A stretch of 64,000 nucleotides of DNA from Celoporthe dispersa (GCA_016584495.1 WAID01000016.1:62001-126000), one strand, 5' to 3'; counted from the stretch's first letter, positions 1 to 12,579 are shown. Numbers and translations are program-made. The notes: generated by a model not told the origin, from the letters alone.

Positions 1-60
1 AACTGAACGATGCATCTGTGGAGTGAGCCGACGGCGCATGAGAGAAGGCCGGAAGGAAAA

Positions 61-83
61 GAGAGAGAGAGAGAGAGAGAGAG
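61..83. repeat. (GA)n microsatellite
   Basis: Perfect GA dinucleotide tract of about 11.5 units, directly following a purine-rich AAGGAAAA stretch. Confidence 0.95.
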
Positions 84-416
84 GATCAGGAGCATCACAT
101 ATCTTCACGAAAAACACACGGCTTCACATCACATCACGCCACCAACCCCCCCTATACGCCTTCTTTCTTTTGTCAACCAGCGAATTGGCCCAAACACACA
201 CACATCTCTTGCGCCCACAACCACCCTCGACTATCGACTCGAGGGTCTCTACCGTTCACCCCAAAACACACCTCCCTTTTACGTTGATGATCGTTCATGA
301 CTTGCATCCCCCAAGAAGACCCACCCCAAAAATAGGAATTCGGAGTTGCGAGGGAGACCTGTCGGAGGAACACGGCATCTGAGGGCACCATCTTGCTTTG
401 GAATCTCTCTCCCTTT

Positions 417-436
417 CACACACACACACACACACA
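417..436. repeat. (CA)n microsatellite
   Basis: Ten perfect CA units in otherwise gene-free DNA. Confidence 0.95.
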
Positions 437-1297
437 AACAATCAATCACATGGCACCCGGCGTTGCAGGCGGCGTCTCCAACCACATTCTGTATGGAAGC
501 TGGGAGATACCATCGGCGGATACCTACTTTGCCCGAACTTTGGGCTTTTTTTTTTTCTTCTTTTCCTTTCTTTGTTCTCTTTCGCTTCTTTGGCTTGCGT
601 GCTGCAACGGGATGAGCTCTATGTCTATGTTACTGCCATGAAGCCTAGCAGGCGGTTCTTGAATGAATGCAATCAGATATTCTGTGTATAAATAACCCTT
701 GATCTTGACAACGCTGTGCCACCTAGCATGAGATTCACATTTCGATCCTCCTCTCTGCCCCCCTTGCCAGCCTGCTATGATTTACTTGCCGGCTCCGCTG
801 ATACGTGTTTGCTGTTCCCCTCTCCATCCCTTTATCCCCAGCCACCTACTTCACACTCTCCCGGAGACGGACAAAACGGCGGCCCAATTGTCAAGGAGAA
901 GAGAGCGGGAGAGCCCCACGCAGAGGGAGAGAGAAAAGCGGGAGTGACCAGGTCGCGAAAGGCGGCCGCCGGAATCCAGTTCGTTGGACTGGACTGGACG
1001 GCGCCAGAGGAGGCACTTCCCGCAGTGGGTCACACTTGGCCGTCAGAATGGGCCGTTTTTCCACCCCCCCCCCCCCCTTTGAGCAGAGAGGGAGGGGAGG
1101 AGGCGGTGGGTGGACGCGTAGGTAGCATGTCGTGGTGGTACTACATACTGTACACAGTTGTATGTAGAAGCAGCCACCCAGCCAGCAGAACCCCTTTCCT
1201 ATATTTGAGCTTTTATATGTCGTAACAGTGGACTGACCTGAGGTACACTCCTGCTGGCTGGGCCGGTGGGCACTGGGCGAGGGTATACAGCAGATAC

Positions 1298-1307
1298 TAC
1301 TACGGTA
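1298..1307 (+). repeat. Dispersed TACTACGGTA motif, copy 1
   Basis: Exact 10-mer found four times in the window, always in intergenic DNA, with several one-base variants elsewhere. Function unknown. Confidence 0.5.
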
Positions 1308-1656
1308 TGTTCACGCATTCCCATCTCTTGCATTACGATCCCCGTCGCGGGCTCGGCAAGGGAGATGGGTGATGCACGCAGGCGGCGAAGCAACGCCAGA
1401 GGGAGGGGGTGGGACAGGGTGGTTCACATCACGTCCGGGCAGAGAGGCCTGGTCGAGACCGGAAGGGGGCGAAATACCACCTGGGACGAACGTGATCATC
1501 AGGAAAGATTTCCTCACCGTTGCATCGCAGCTCGCCATTTGTTCGCCGCCGCCGCCGCCCCCTCCCCCCCCGGGAGAGTGATGGTAAGGCAGGGTGCATG
1601 ATGAGATCGAGAATAAGAAAGAAAAAAAGAAGGAAAAAAAAAAAAGAGCAGGAAAG

Positions 1657-1659
<3 letters not shown>

Positions 1660-1692
<33 letters not shown>
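1660..1692. repeat. (GA)n microsatellite
   Basis: About 16 uninterrupted GA units, preceded by a 40-base A/G-only stretch; the whole block is polypurine on the plus strand. Confidence 0.95.
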
Positions 1693-1698
<6 letters not shown>

Positions 1699-3100
1699 AC
1701 CCATCCCTACCGGGGACCCTACTTAGTACCGGACCTTGCATCTGCCCGCCACCCACACACACCGACTTCTGCTTTTCTTCTGCTTCTTTTCTTTCTGGAG
1801 TGACATTCTTGTAAGGGTGGGGGTGGTTTTGGTTTTTTTTTTTTTAAAAAAAAGAAATTCTCCACTGGTGCCTATCACAGCACATGAATGGAGATAGGCT
1901 AAGAGATATAGCCCTGTTTGTACATGCATTTGTTATTCGGTAGATGGCACGGGCCTTTAGGACGGGGGGGAGAGGTTGGTCCCAAGGTGGAGGGAGGGGT
2001 TGATTGCGGCACATTTAGACTACTTATGTGGTGATCATCCTGAGAGAGAGAGGGAAGATTTACTTGAGAGATTAGCATGCAATGACAGGCATCGAACTGA
2101 CTTGTTCTCGGAGAAGAGGAACCGAGAAAGAAAGAAAGAGAAGGACCAGAAAGAGAAAGAAAGAGAAAGAAAAAAAAAGAAAACAATTGCCACCATTCAG
2201 AAGCAGGAAAACCAAAGCCTTCCTCCCCCTTCCCCCTCCCCCCTCCATCAAACATCCAATCAGATACCGAGCCTGGGACCCTCCTCACCCAAAGAACAAG
2301 GATCAGGGATCACACGCTCAACTCGAATAATGTACGTACATTGTACACATGTTCCCCCCCTCCCTCTCACGTGCCTCGCTGTGACTCTGCCCCCCCTCCA
2401 AGCCGTTGGGCAAGGTTCTAAGCGCCCGGCTTCCCATGTCGTGCATGGGAGGAGGGAGGGATGTGATGGGGACTGGACCTGATCGTGGGACGCGATTGGT
2501 TGGGGTGCTAAGCGCTCACCTTTTTTCTCTTTCTTTTTTTTCTTCTTTTTTTTCTCCCTTCTCTGCTTTTTTCTTTTTTCCCTTTTTTCTTATTTTATAT
2601 ACTTTGTTTTTTGTTCCCTCCAGGTTTACTCTCATGCGCAGGAGATGCTATAGCAGGGAGAGATGCAAAGAGAGACTGGGTGACGAATAGGCCAAGCAAA
2701 GATCCACAGAATGGGGTAGGGAGATGATAAAGAGATAGCGATAGAGAGAGGGAGAGGGAGAGAAGAGCAAAAAAGTGTAGAAAACCATGCTGCAGCTGCA
2801 CACCGGCTGAGATCTCAGCGTGGTATGGAGAGAGGAGAGCGGGGGTCCACCTCCCATGTGCGTGTGGTGGAGGTCTCGCGCCTTGAGACCTGGGAGGAGG
2901 GCTTCGAGGGCACATGAAAAGTGAACGGCCACAGAGGGGGAGGGGGTGGAGGTAGAGATAGTTAGAAGAGGACAAGGGGGCGGGGTCAAACTGGGCAGAT
3001 CATCTTCGGGAGGGCTCCTGGGCGAATTTCCAAAAGGCCCCGACGTTCGGACGCAGGTGAACAAGTAGACTAATTAGGCAGGGGGGATAGCTGCGAGCGC

Positions 3101-4114
3101 TTTGTGAGTGCAACGCGTCGCTAATGCAGCGGTAATATGGGCTTGTCTCTACCTGCCTGGCTTGGCCTGCGCCCCGACGATCCCACGGCGATACTCGTGC
3201 TGGTTCTGCGACGGGAAAGCTCGAGGGTTCAGGAAGAAAAGATCATGTTGTAATTTATTAGCCCGCCAATACATGGAGTCAGTATGAGAGTCGATCCATA
3301 GTTGATAGGTATCAATTCATGCGCATATATGCCGAGGTTTGGGAGGAGAGGATCTCCGCGAAAGGTGTCTGCTTAGACCGCTGCCACCGATGATCGTCTT
3401 GGGGACTCGAGCTGCACTACGGTAAATGAAAACAGTATCACCTTAAACACAGCTGCAACCGAAAATGATCATCTCAGGCTTCAGCTCCTGGCCTCGGTTC
3501 TATCTCGACAGTGCGCGAATTGGAACTCGCGCCGTTTGATTCAACCAATCGCACATACTATCTAGAATTATAGCATCCTCAGTCCTTAATTCAAAACATC
3601 TATCGAGACTTGTAGCAGGCCATGTTCACAAGCACAGGTGGGCGCTGGCCATTTTCGGACAGTCCCAGCTACACTCAGCATTCAGCAAAAGGTGCAGAAA
3701 ACTCCCAGCCGGTGCGCCCAGCTGGGCACCTAGTGGCACTCCACTTGGTCTCAGGATCTGAGGGGCAGAGCAGCTCAAGGGGCATTCTCCTGCATCGTGT
3801 GCTGCATACGTGGCATTGTTCGAGGATCAGGTCAGGGGGCCTGCACGACATCCGACGCTGGCAACCCTTGAGCGACACGTGGACTGCCTCCATTCCGCAG
3901 CTGGCTCCAGAAGAAAGATAACTAAAGCGTGCGGGTTCACATCGCCAACCACTCTGTTCCCAAGATCTCGATCCCATATGTCAGTCAAGAAGACAGAGTC
4001 AGTATCCTCGATTGGTATAATGACTCTTATGGATGATTAAGCCTTTTGATCGGGGTGGTTTGCAACCCACTATGCTGATCCCCACAACCTCTCCTCTCAG
4101 GTATTCCGGTTCAC
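3101..4114. other. Intergenic, no gene seen
   Basis: Lower in simple repeats than the region to its left. The open frames lack recognisable motifs and convincing splice sites. It contains a CACTACGGTA variant of the dispersed motif near 3415. The right part is probably the 3' flank of the secreted-protein gene ending at 4115. Confidence 0.55.
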
Positions 4115-5009
4115 CTAGCAGCTGTCGTATCGAGCGATGACATTCCAGCCGTCCGAAAAGAACTGCTGGCCGTCGACCTGGGCACTGCTGCCCACGGAGC
4201 ACGCATCGATGATGAGCTCGGCGCCATCCCCGATGCTGTGGAAGCTGTCCAGGACCTTGGTCTCCAGGTCCTAACAATATCGAAGCACCGTCAGGACATA
4301 TACCAATACTCTTTTTGATACCGCACAAGAGCAAAAGGGCACATGAAGAAATCCACTTACATCGTTGCACCAGAAGATGGCAGCGGAGTACGAACAGGAA
4401 ACCCGCCCGCAGGTACCAGGGCCAGGGCCGTTGGAGGGTTGGCCAGGAACGCCGTCCAGGTAGGCGATGCCCTCGTAGAGACGGTCGACGGAGCAACGAT
4501 CCCAGCCGGCGACATTGCAGAAGTGGTGGGCGGGCGTGTACATGGCGTCGTAGGTGCTAGGAATGGCGGAGGCGTGGCTGGAAATGAGGTCCGAGGTGGT
4601 GGCGTTGACAGCACTGCTGATGCTGGCGGCCGCGCCGGGGTCAACCTCGGTGATGTTGTGGAGGACGTCCTGCAAGGTGCCTTCGATGGATAGGTTGCTG
4701 CGAGGCTCAAGGGTCAGCTTGTCTATGTGTCTATGGAGGGCAGGAGGGGACGGAATAAATACTGACTAGGGGGTCTCGGTGTTGTTAATCTGAACCGTCC
4801 ACTGGATGGGGACGATTGTGTAGGTCCTATTACCAGCAACGATCATCTCAGAGGAAGAGAGATGACCAGAAGGGGCCTGAAGCATGGTGAGTTAGTCTTC
4901 CAAATATCCTTTTCTGTCTTGTCAGCCTGTGGAGAGAGAGATCAATACTGACAGCCTGGGTAAAGACAGAGCCCATGAGGGCGGCGCCAAGGATGCTGAG
5001 CAGCTGCAT
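4115..5009 (-). CDS. Small secreted cysteine-containing protein (219 aa)
   Basis: Four exons fit one 219-residue frame: 5009-4953, 4876-4767, 4697-4361 and 4270-4115. Residues 1-19 (MQLLSILGAALMGSVFTQA) are a clear signal peptide with likely cleavage before APSG. The mature part has five or so N-glycosylation sequons (NRT, NNT, NLS, NIT, NAT) and seven cysteines, including the cluster TCGRVSCS...FWCND and a C-terminal YDSC. Introns 1 and 2 both begin GTCAGT, a less common donor, with CTAAC and CTGAC branch sites; intron 3 begins GTAAGT. I recognise the general look of fungal small secreted proteins but no named family, so an extracellular role in host or substrate interaction is only inference. 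A TATA-like octamer lies 190 bp upstream of the ATG. Confidence 0.82.
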
Positions 5010-5197
5010 GATGAACGAATGCGCAGTTAGGAGATGGGTGCAGATGGTGTCAGTTGCTTTGCAGGTTGGATATGTGCAGGACTGTCCCTTGTGACTGATG
5101 CTGGGGAGAATTCGGGTCTGAAGCTTGTCTGTCCGTCTACTGCTGATGGGTAGGGAGAGAGGAAAGAATGCGGCAGGAGGCATGAGAGGAGGCCTTG

Positions 5198-5205
5198 TAT
5201 ATATA
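5198..5205 (-). promoter_or_regulatory. TATA-like element upstream of secreted-protein gene
   Basis: TATATATA about 190 bp upstream of the ATG at 5009 on the minus strand, consistent with a core promoter plus 5' UTR. Position and composition are the only support. Confidence 0.35.
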
Positions 5206-6873
5206 GTAGGGAGAGAAAAAGTGGCAGTTATCACCAGTCGATTACCTGATACTATTCACTTGTGCTGGCTTATGTGCAAGATACTGAACTGCTCATAATT
5301 AGATGCAGAGCTGTCTCTCACCATGCAGGAGCTTGAATGGGCCCACCACCTTTCACCACAGAGTCAAGCCAGTTGGCCACGGACCCACTTGTTTAAAGAG
5401 AGAATAGGAGAACCAGATGGGAGACACATGACCAAAAGGGGACTGGAGGACGGGAGGCATTCACATTGGTAAACTTGATGTGAGGGTGGTGAAATATACC
5501 ATGTCAGGCCTGGCCTGAGTCGCCATGTACCTAGACTTGCATCATTGCTGTGGAATTCGGTGAAGCTTGCAGCGTTGGCCCCCAAGAATATGAATGTCCT
5601 GGGTTGATTTGGACTGAATGATGCACGGGGCTGAGTTGGGTCAATGTTGCTGTCAGTGTGTTGTCACTGGCACAAAGAAAAAGGGGAGAAAGAACATTCA
5701 AAAAGCGAGCTGCAGAATTCAGATGTGGCTTGGGGTGTACTGAGGACGTCATTCTAGGTGCAGGGAGGGGGGCTCAGGCCACATATCCAAAAAGTCAATT
5801 TGCTCTCGGGCTGGAAAATTTGACCACGACCACAGACACAGCAGACAAGATGTGATATGGAGAATTTTTTTATTTTTAAAAACAAGCTATCCAGTGGATG
5901 CAATTTAGAGTTTCTCATAATTGTGGTTCTTCCTATTGTATCAAGGTATTGTGATTGTACCAATGAGATTGGACATGGAAATCTTGGTTCCTTGGCTCAA
6001 GGATTATAATGGTAAATTCCTTTTCCTGAGGTTTTCTTGTTCTTCCTTATGCATCATTGCAGCATGAAATAGATCACAGCCAATATTGCTTTATGGTTCA
6101 GAACAGAGCAATCAGAACAAACGGGTGTTTTGTGGAAGGGCCGCTCGTTTGAAACTTGGAATTGTCGAAAGCACTCAACCAGCTGGCGTAATTACTTTAG
6201 GAAGCCTTGTGTTTGACGGACAGGTCATTAGAAGGATGATGGAAAACACCAATCAAAGCCAGTAATCTACAGACGGCCACCGACCCAACTATTCAGCCAG
6301 CAGAGTCGTCAAAGAGATTGGAAGGATCGCTGTGGTGATATTCAAGATCCTTCCGGGCTTACACCAGTGCAGTGTCTTGTAATCTCACCCGATACGACCC
6401 TCTCTCACCAACTGACCTGCATAAGGGGTACTTGAAGCCCGCTCCTAGTTACGATAGAGCTAATGTAAGACATAGCTGCGCAGGTGGAGAGGCGGGGGCC
6501 CATGCCTACTTCTTGTGCTCGCTTGCCCTGGAAAAGGGCAAGATGGATGAAGCTTGGCGTGAGCGATGAGGAGGATTGGCCCAGCGAGGGTTTGAGAAAA
6601 GTGGAACATCACATGGGCTATGACTTGATCTGGACGCCTGAGGCTGGGTGCCTCCCGTTTCACACGCAGAGTACAATAGAGAGCAACCACTGCAGAGATG
6701 ACGGATACACACACATGGTTGTAGAGTGAATACGTTTACATTGGGCTGGGCTCGCCAAGCAAGCACCTTACCTAGTATATATATACAGTTGAAACATTTC
6801 AAGAAGCCCTTCGCACCATCCCCCTCCTCCTCCTGCTGCAATCAGCGCCGTCACCGTATTGGTTTTTTTTCTC
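5206..6873. other. Intergenic between two minus-strand genes
   Basis: No supported gene. The left end is promoter of the secreted-protein gene; the right end is the 3' flank of the polygalacturonase gene. Confidence 0.6.
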
Positions 6874-8510
6874 TTAAGAAGACGGGCAGATGTCGCCGCT
6901 GGGGCTGCAGGAGGTGGAACCACCCGTGACATCGATGTTGGTCCAGGTGAAGTCGGTGCAGCTGCCGTCACCGCAGAGGATGTAGTAGTTGTAAGAGTCA
7001 TCGCCAGACGTGGTACCAGTGATGTCCTCGAAGGTGATGCCGCTGACGGTGCAGTCGCTGCCTGGGTCGCCAGTGGGGCTGCCGTTCTCGTAGTCCTGCT
7101 GGACATCGATGGCGTAGCTGGAAGGAAAAAAAAAAGAACTGTTAGTGATGATGTATAACGATTGGGTTCATTAACTGGTTATAATAGACTTACTCGGTAA
7201 TTCCGCTGAGGGTGATGCCGCTGTAGGTAATGTCGCTGACGGAGGCGTCGGTGGCATCATCGTAGGTCTTGATACGGCAGCCGTTCTCCGAGTTGACGAC
7301 GCTCGAGTCCTTGAAGGTGACGTTGGAGACGGTCTTGCCGGTCTTGATGCTGCCGATGGACAGACCGTGGCCGCCAGAGCAGTACATGTTCTCAAAGACC
7401 ATGTCGGAGCCGTCGTTGACGGCAACACAGTCGTCCTGGTTGTAGACGGTCACATCGTAGACGTACAGGCCGGTCATGCTGGAGATGTCGAAGCCGTCCG
7501 TGTTGTGGCCCAGGGCGTCACCGTCGCTGTCCTCCTCGTCGCCGGCGCTGTTGTCCAGGATGAGGTTGTTCATGGTCAGGTCGGAGCCGCTGAGGGAGAA
7601 CAGGTGGGTGGGCCAGTTCTGGATGGTTAGCTGCTCAAAGGTGAAGCCATCGACGTCGTCCAGGCTGATGAACTTGTCAGGCTTGTCCGTGCCGCCGTTG
7701 GAGCCCTCGCCGTCCCAGTACTGGGAGCCCTGGCCATCGATCACCGCGCCCGCCAGACCAGCCACCTTGGCGTTGGTGCCTGTCAGGACGATGGGCGTGT
7801 AGTCGGTGTCGGGCGTGTACTCGACGGTCATGGTGCCGGCAAAGAGCAGGGCGCCGTTGCTGGGCACCGTGACGGAGAGGGTGCTCGAGGCAGGGACCGT
7901 GACGCCGCTGAGGAGGACGTTGGAGCAGGCCGACACAGAGGCCGTCACGTCAGCAATGTCCGTGACGGTGCAGGTGGTCCCGCCGACACCTGAGCCGCCA
8001 GCCAGAGAGCTGATGGCAGTGCCGGCGCCGGAACCGCCCGAGGAGCCGCTGGAGGAGCCAGAGGAAGACCCAGTGGCCGTGGCGCTGGCAGAGGCGACGG
8101 TGTAGCCCGCACCGCTGGTGGCCTGGGCCTGGGCGACGTAGGCAGAGGTTGCAGAGGCCGACTCGTAGGAAGGAGCCGGGTTGGAGGTCGCGCTGGCCTC
8201 GCCGCTGAAGCTGGAGGCGCTGGCCTGGCTGCTGTAGCTGAAGGCACCTTTACAATGAGAAAAGAGAGCGTTAGTCTCGGGGTTTTTTTTGCTGTACTTT
8301 TTTTAAATCAACTTTTGCAAAGAACTCACCTCCGGAAGGCTGGTTGCCGCCGTAGCCACCAAAGCCACCATCGCCACCGCCGTGACCACCCCCATTACCT
8401 CCTCCAAAGGCCTCCTTTCCCCATCCTCGCTGGAAGACCTGTCCGTTGGGACGAGCGAGGGCGCCGGGCAGCACAGCTGCGGCAACAGAAGCTATCGCAA
8501 AAGAACGCAT
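6874..8510 (-). CDS. GH28 polygalacturonase with long N-terminal extension
   Basis: Three exons (8510-8330, 8247-7194, 7117-6874) give 492 residues. The enzyme should hydrolyse alpha-1,4 galacturonan links in pectin outside the cell. Residues 1-19 or so are a signal peptide (MRSFAIASVAAAVLPGALA). All four GH28 signatures are present: NTDGFD at 309-314, QDDC at 331-334, GHG at 353-355 and RIK at 385-387, so the catalytic Asp and His residues look intact. Between signal and beta-helix lies an unusual spacer of about 135 residues, first Gly-rich (GGGNGGGHGGG), then Ser/Ala-rich with GSSSGSSSG. Usual endo-enzymes are about 360-380 aa, so the extension explains the extra length. Intron 1 ends in AAG rather than the commoner CAG/TAG, with a GACTAAC branch site. 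Endo versus exo action cannot be settled here; the motifs favour endo. Confidence 0.96.
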
Positions 8511-11218
8511 GTTTGTGAATAGCTGAGATGCAGGAGAGACAGAGAGCTTGTTTTGTGTGTCTTGAAGAATGTTTGTACACTGTTGAAGGGGGGAGAAAAC
8601 GGGTGTAAAAAAAATCACACAAAAATGAGGGGGGTCTTTTCAAAAGATTGGACGCAACCTGGCGTGCGAAGCTTGGTGCAAAACTGGGTAAGAAAGAAGG
8701 ATGGTTGGAACAAAAACAGCAGGACTAAGAACGACGGATGAGAATATCCAGACTTGGTCAGTTCTTTATATGTAAGGGAAGGCATCGAGGCCCTCGAACG
8801 AGCCTCAATCCCCCTTCCCTGGGACGGAAGTGGATTCCTTCTCCGGCCCCAGTTTTGGTTTAATCAAGGTACTCCTCCTGCATCTGGAGCAGGGGGTTAG
8901 GCGGACCCAGTCCATCGGCTCATGGACATGAATTCGGCACACGTCGACGTAGCCTCAAGCTCCTTTAATCTACACGTGCATACGAGATGGATTTTGTTGG
9001 AACATGGTCTTCCGCCGTGGATTGTGCAAGAAACGCGAGGTGGGAACTATCGCCATGTGTTGGCCTGATGAGCAGGTTTCCTTATTTGGTACATAGCATC
9101 TGACAACAGTGGACTGCGGAAAAGCAGAGCGGTACTGTGCAAGTATGCAATTGACAAGATAAATCAAAATAAAGGAGAACACAAACCGCGGTGATGGGAG
9201 TTGGGTTCAAATTGGGTCTCCTCACCTCTCAAAGATAACTTGCTGTATACGATGTCTGTACTCACCGCTCTCTGTCTTTTCCTGCAAGGACTCTTCATAG
9301 CCGAAGGAGAAACAATATCAATCCATGAAGGTCCATGACTCCCATCGCAGGCACAACAAGATGGCAGACTTTCGGAGATAATTTCGAGGCAATTAGTCCC
9401 CTACGCACTATCCTGTGTAAGCGGGCTCCCCTTGTTAGGGGGCGCTTCTTGGCAGCAATCTCTTGTTTCAAAAGCCACCGGCGCACCATCAGCAGGGATG
9501 AGAATAGGATCGATGTTTCGTTTCCAGCCCACGTCTTCACCCGCTGCCCCTCCCCCCTTGGCGAAATTGATCCGCCAATAAACTGTGGGGATCTCCATCG
9601 CGTATGCTACGAGTTGCACGCAAGCGAAGCCTACGCGAGGGAATGGAGGTGTTTTTTTTTTGGGGGGGGGGAGGGGGATCTTTCTTTTACGCGCTGTGGA
9701 GGAAAGCTCCGCTCACTTCTTCCTGGGACGGGACACACAGCACTCGCTTCTGCAGGCTTCGTTTTTGGGCCATTTTTAATCTTGTGTCGGAGAATAGAGA
9801 GTATCAATTTTACGAGCGGTTGCGTCAATGGCCCACACAAATGGGCTTAATCGAGGCAATTGTGGTTTTTCTTGTCATGCTTCGTATCTAAGAACCGCTT
9901 ACTGCATGTTGGCAGGCTCTCGTCGTCATAACAATAAGAGGGCTGTTCATCTATCCGCAACCTGACAGCGAGTAAGTCCAAAAGAAGAGTAAAAACGAAC
10001 TCGCTCTCGCCACTGGTAAGAACATTCTAGCTCATCGGCCGACGAGGGGGTGGTTCGCCCCACAGCTCCGCAACAGGAGGGGGGCGGTTGTCCAGGCCGG
10101 GTCCTGGCATGGGTCGTGGCGTAGTAATGAACTTTAAGGAGAACCGAACCACCCTTGGGATACGGGCGCTTCCCAGGTTTCTTGCTCGTTGAGGACTACT
10201 GTGCTCAGTCACGGCTCTCGGCGGCCTCGGAACCGGACTCACAGCCTGCAGTGGATGCTTAAGACAGGGCGCTAATTTGTTAGATAGGGCTGGCTGCTCG
10301 GATCACTCCGGCCCAAAGTCAGGAGATAACTGGATAAACCTCGGCCGAGCACGCTGCTGAGAACGTGGGCGGGTGGCTCTACACTGTTACAGACATACGT
10401 AGACAGACGTTTGGGGCGAGGATCGCAGCCTTGTCCGCGGGCATCACACTGAACCCCCTTGCTGCTCTCGGGATTTTGTTCTCACGCGCGACCCGGGAAG
10501 GTTGTCAGGTTGAAGTGCTGGGATCGTTTGTCTCCCCGTGGGATTCAATTGCAGCTCACGAAGCGGCTGAGAAAGGTGGGCTACGTGGATGCTCCAGGGC
10601 TGCTGGCTTCCAAAGTGTCATGGTACTAATCAATTAATTACAATCTATGTTGTCAGTAATAAAGGATTTCCTTGGGCAGCTCTAGCCCAGAATCAGTCTC
10701 ACGTAATACTCCTCTGTCCTCTTGTTCTGTTCTTCTTTTTCCTTTCGTCTCTGCTCCTGAACTTTCTGCCTGCAAGACCCTAGTGATGAGAAGGGGCTGA
10801 GGTACCAAGTCGGTACTTTACCAAAGATAACACTGAAGGGACTGTAAGTCAGTTATACCTTTCGAATGAGGGGGCGGGGAGAGGCCCTTAGTGATGTCCA
10901 TCGAGCCTCAACATAATTCATTTCCATGTTGGAAGTATGCTCAAGATTGATTGTCCTATGGTTGTCTACCACCCTCCTGTAACTATATAATTAGATAATA
11001 AGGTTCAAGAAGCAGACATGTATGCAAGAGAGTGAAAATATCTAGGCTCCTGGGCCCACCAGCTCTGTTGCGGCCACAGCAATACTGTATTGTTTACAAA
11101 CCATGTAACTATGTCTCATCAATGAGTTGCTACTACGAAAGAATCACATGTACTCCGACACTTACCCAACGCATGCCCAATTGCTCACCCGCAAGCCGTC
11201 TGTCTGTCCAGCGTCTGC
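8511..11218. other. Intergenic, no gene seen
   Basis: 2.7 kb without a supportable gene. The left part is presumably the polygalacturonase promoter. An open plus-strand frame at about 9335-9850 has no recognisable motif and crosses poly-T and poly-G tracts, so I do not call it. Confidence 0.55.
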
Positions 11219-11779
11219 TCAAGCTGCCTCTCTCACCTCCTCCCCGACCTCAGGAATCCACACAACCCGCCTGCCCGCGAACAGCTCCAGCTTAGGCCTA
11301 TGCGCAGAGAGATCGACCCCCTCGCTGCCTGCGAACAGGCCATACTGCAGACACCTGGCATCCGCATCCCCCGCCTCGATGATGCACACGGGCGACCCGC
11401 ACTCGGCACACATGGTCCGCTGCATGGGCTGCCCGCTGCCCGTGTCCCTGTCCACGTAGACCTTGTGCACCTCGGGGCCGGTGGTGTTGTCCGTCGGGGC
11501 GGCGTTTGGGGCTGGGCTGAATTGCACGTGTTCCTTGGGCACGACGAAGGCGTACGAGGCGACGCCTCCGCTGCGCTGCTTGCAGCTGTTGCAGTGGCAC
11601 GTGAGGGTTGGGAAGGACGAGAGTGGTTTGCCCGTCACTGTGACCTGGTGTTATTGCTCTCACCCGTTAGCAGATTGGGTGCAGGGGAATGACGATTACC
11701 GCCGTCGAATCGTTGCCAGTCCAGTACTCACTTTTACTCTACCGCACAGGCACTGGCCGGTCGTCGCTGTTGAGGTCAT
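11219..11779 (-). CDS. GFA-domain (CENP-V/GFA family) zinc protein
   Basis: Two exons (11779-11732 and 11644-11219) give 157 residues. Cysteine motifs match the GFA fold: CLC near residue 10, CHCNSC near residue 31 and a later MCAECG, which together would bind structural and catalytic zinc. The family is named after bacterial glutathione-dependent formaldehyde-activating enzyme, but most fungal members have no proven substrate, so I assign only the domain. No signal peptide; cytosolic. The first exon is needed because it supplies the first CxC pair; its donor GTGAGT and the CACCAG acceptor keep frame. Confidence 0.9.
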
Positions 11780-12579
11780 ATTGATTGATTGCCTTGTTGC
11801 TCTTGTGATCTCGTCTTTTAATTGATAAATCCACCCGAGCGTGAACGCAGCTGAGGAAGCCAACTGTTGTGGGGGAGTGACACAATCTGTGTCTTATTCG
11901 TTACGAGTTTGGATATTACAATAACGTCATTCATATCTCGCAAAGGAGGTCACGGCAAAAAGTTGGTCCTGCTCCGGGTAATATCATCAATATCATTAGA
12001 CCATAGTCTGCGGTGATCTGCGTTGATGGTGTCTCTTGTGACTCATCATTCCAGATTGTCCTTCATCTTCTGTCACCAATCTCATTGAAATAAGGCCTTG
12101 TTGATGTGTTTGATTTTTGTAAACCTAAGAAATGGTATCGTCGAGTCCCGAGATTTCATGAAGAGGCAGAAAGAAAGAAAAGAAAAGAAAAAACCAAAAC
12201 CAAAATCAGGACCCGAACCTTGCTCCGCAATAGTTACGCCTTGGCTTGCTGCAAATAATACCTGCCAATTTTGATAAACACGTCCCTGGGCACAGCCATG
12301 CGAAACAAAACGCCCTCCGATTGGGGAACAGCAAGAAATGAATGAGAAAAGACAACCGGGCCACCTTCACATGACTGGCCTAGCCGGTGGAGAAGGGGTC
12401 AACGAATTCATATATATATATATGTAGGACACATATATATGTATGACCCTGCCTGGGCATATCTGGGAATTCGGTGGGAAGACGACGACACCTTGAGACG
12501 AATGCACACGGAACAGACCGCCCCTTAACTTTTCATTTTTTCCTTTTGTTTCCCCTCCCTTTCCTTTTCCCATCGCCTC
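11780..12579. other. Intergenic, no gene seen
   Basis: Promoter side of the GFA-domain gene and 3' side of the rhodopsin-domain gene. It holds an A-rich stretch near 12170-12205 and short AT repeats near 12410-12440. Confidence 0.55.

Larger units (their letters stand above)
1..3100. other. Gene-free low-complexity region
   Basis: I find no credible gene here on either strand. The open frames are short and their predicted peptides are runs of Arg/Glu, Ser/Leu or Pro produced by purine- or pyrimidine-only DNA. The region is dense in GA/CT, CA and poly-A/T tracts with alternating purine-rich and pyrimidine-rich blocks. It may be promoter or untranslated sequence of a gene to the left, or simply an intergenic desert. 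Confidence 0.7.

Noticed and set aside
1300..2500. Several open frames of 70-170 residues in the first 3 kb
   Set aside because: They translate GA/CT and poly-A/G tracts into Arg/Glu or Ser/Leu runs, in overlapping frames on both strands, with no protein-like segment.
9335..9850. 171-residue plus-strand open frame
   Set aside because: No motif, runs through poly-T and poly-G tracts and has no promoter or splice logic.
10420..10445. Near-repeat TCGCAGCCTTGTCYGCGGG shared with 63404-63422
   Set aside because: A 19-base match with one mismatch is about what chance gives in 64 kb, and the flanks do not align.
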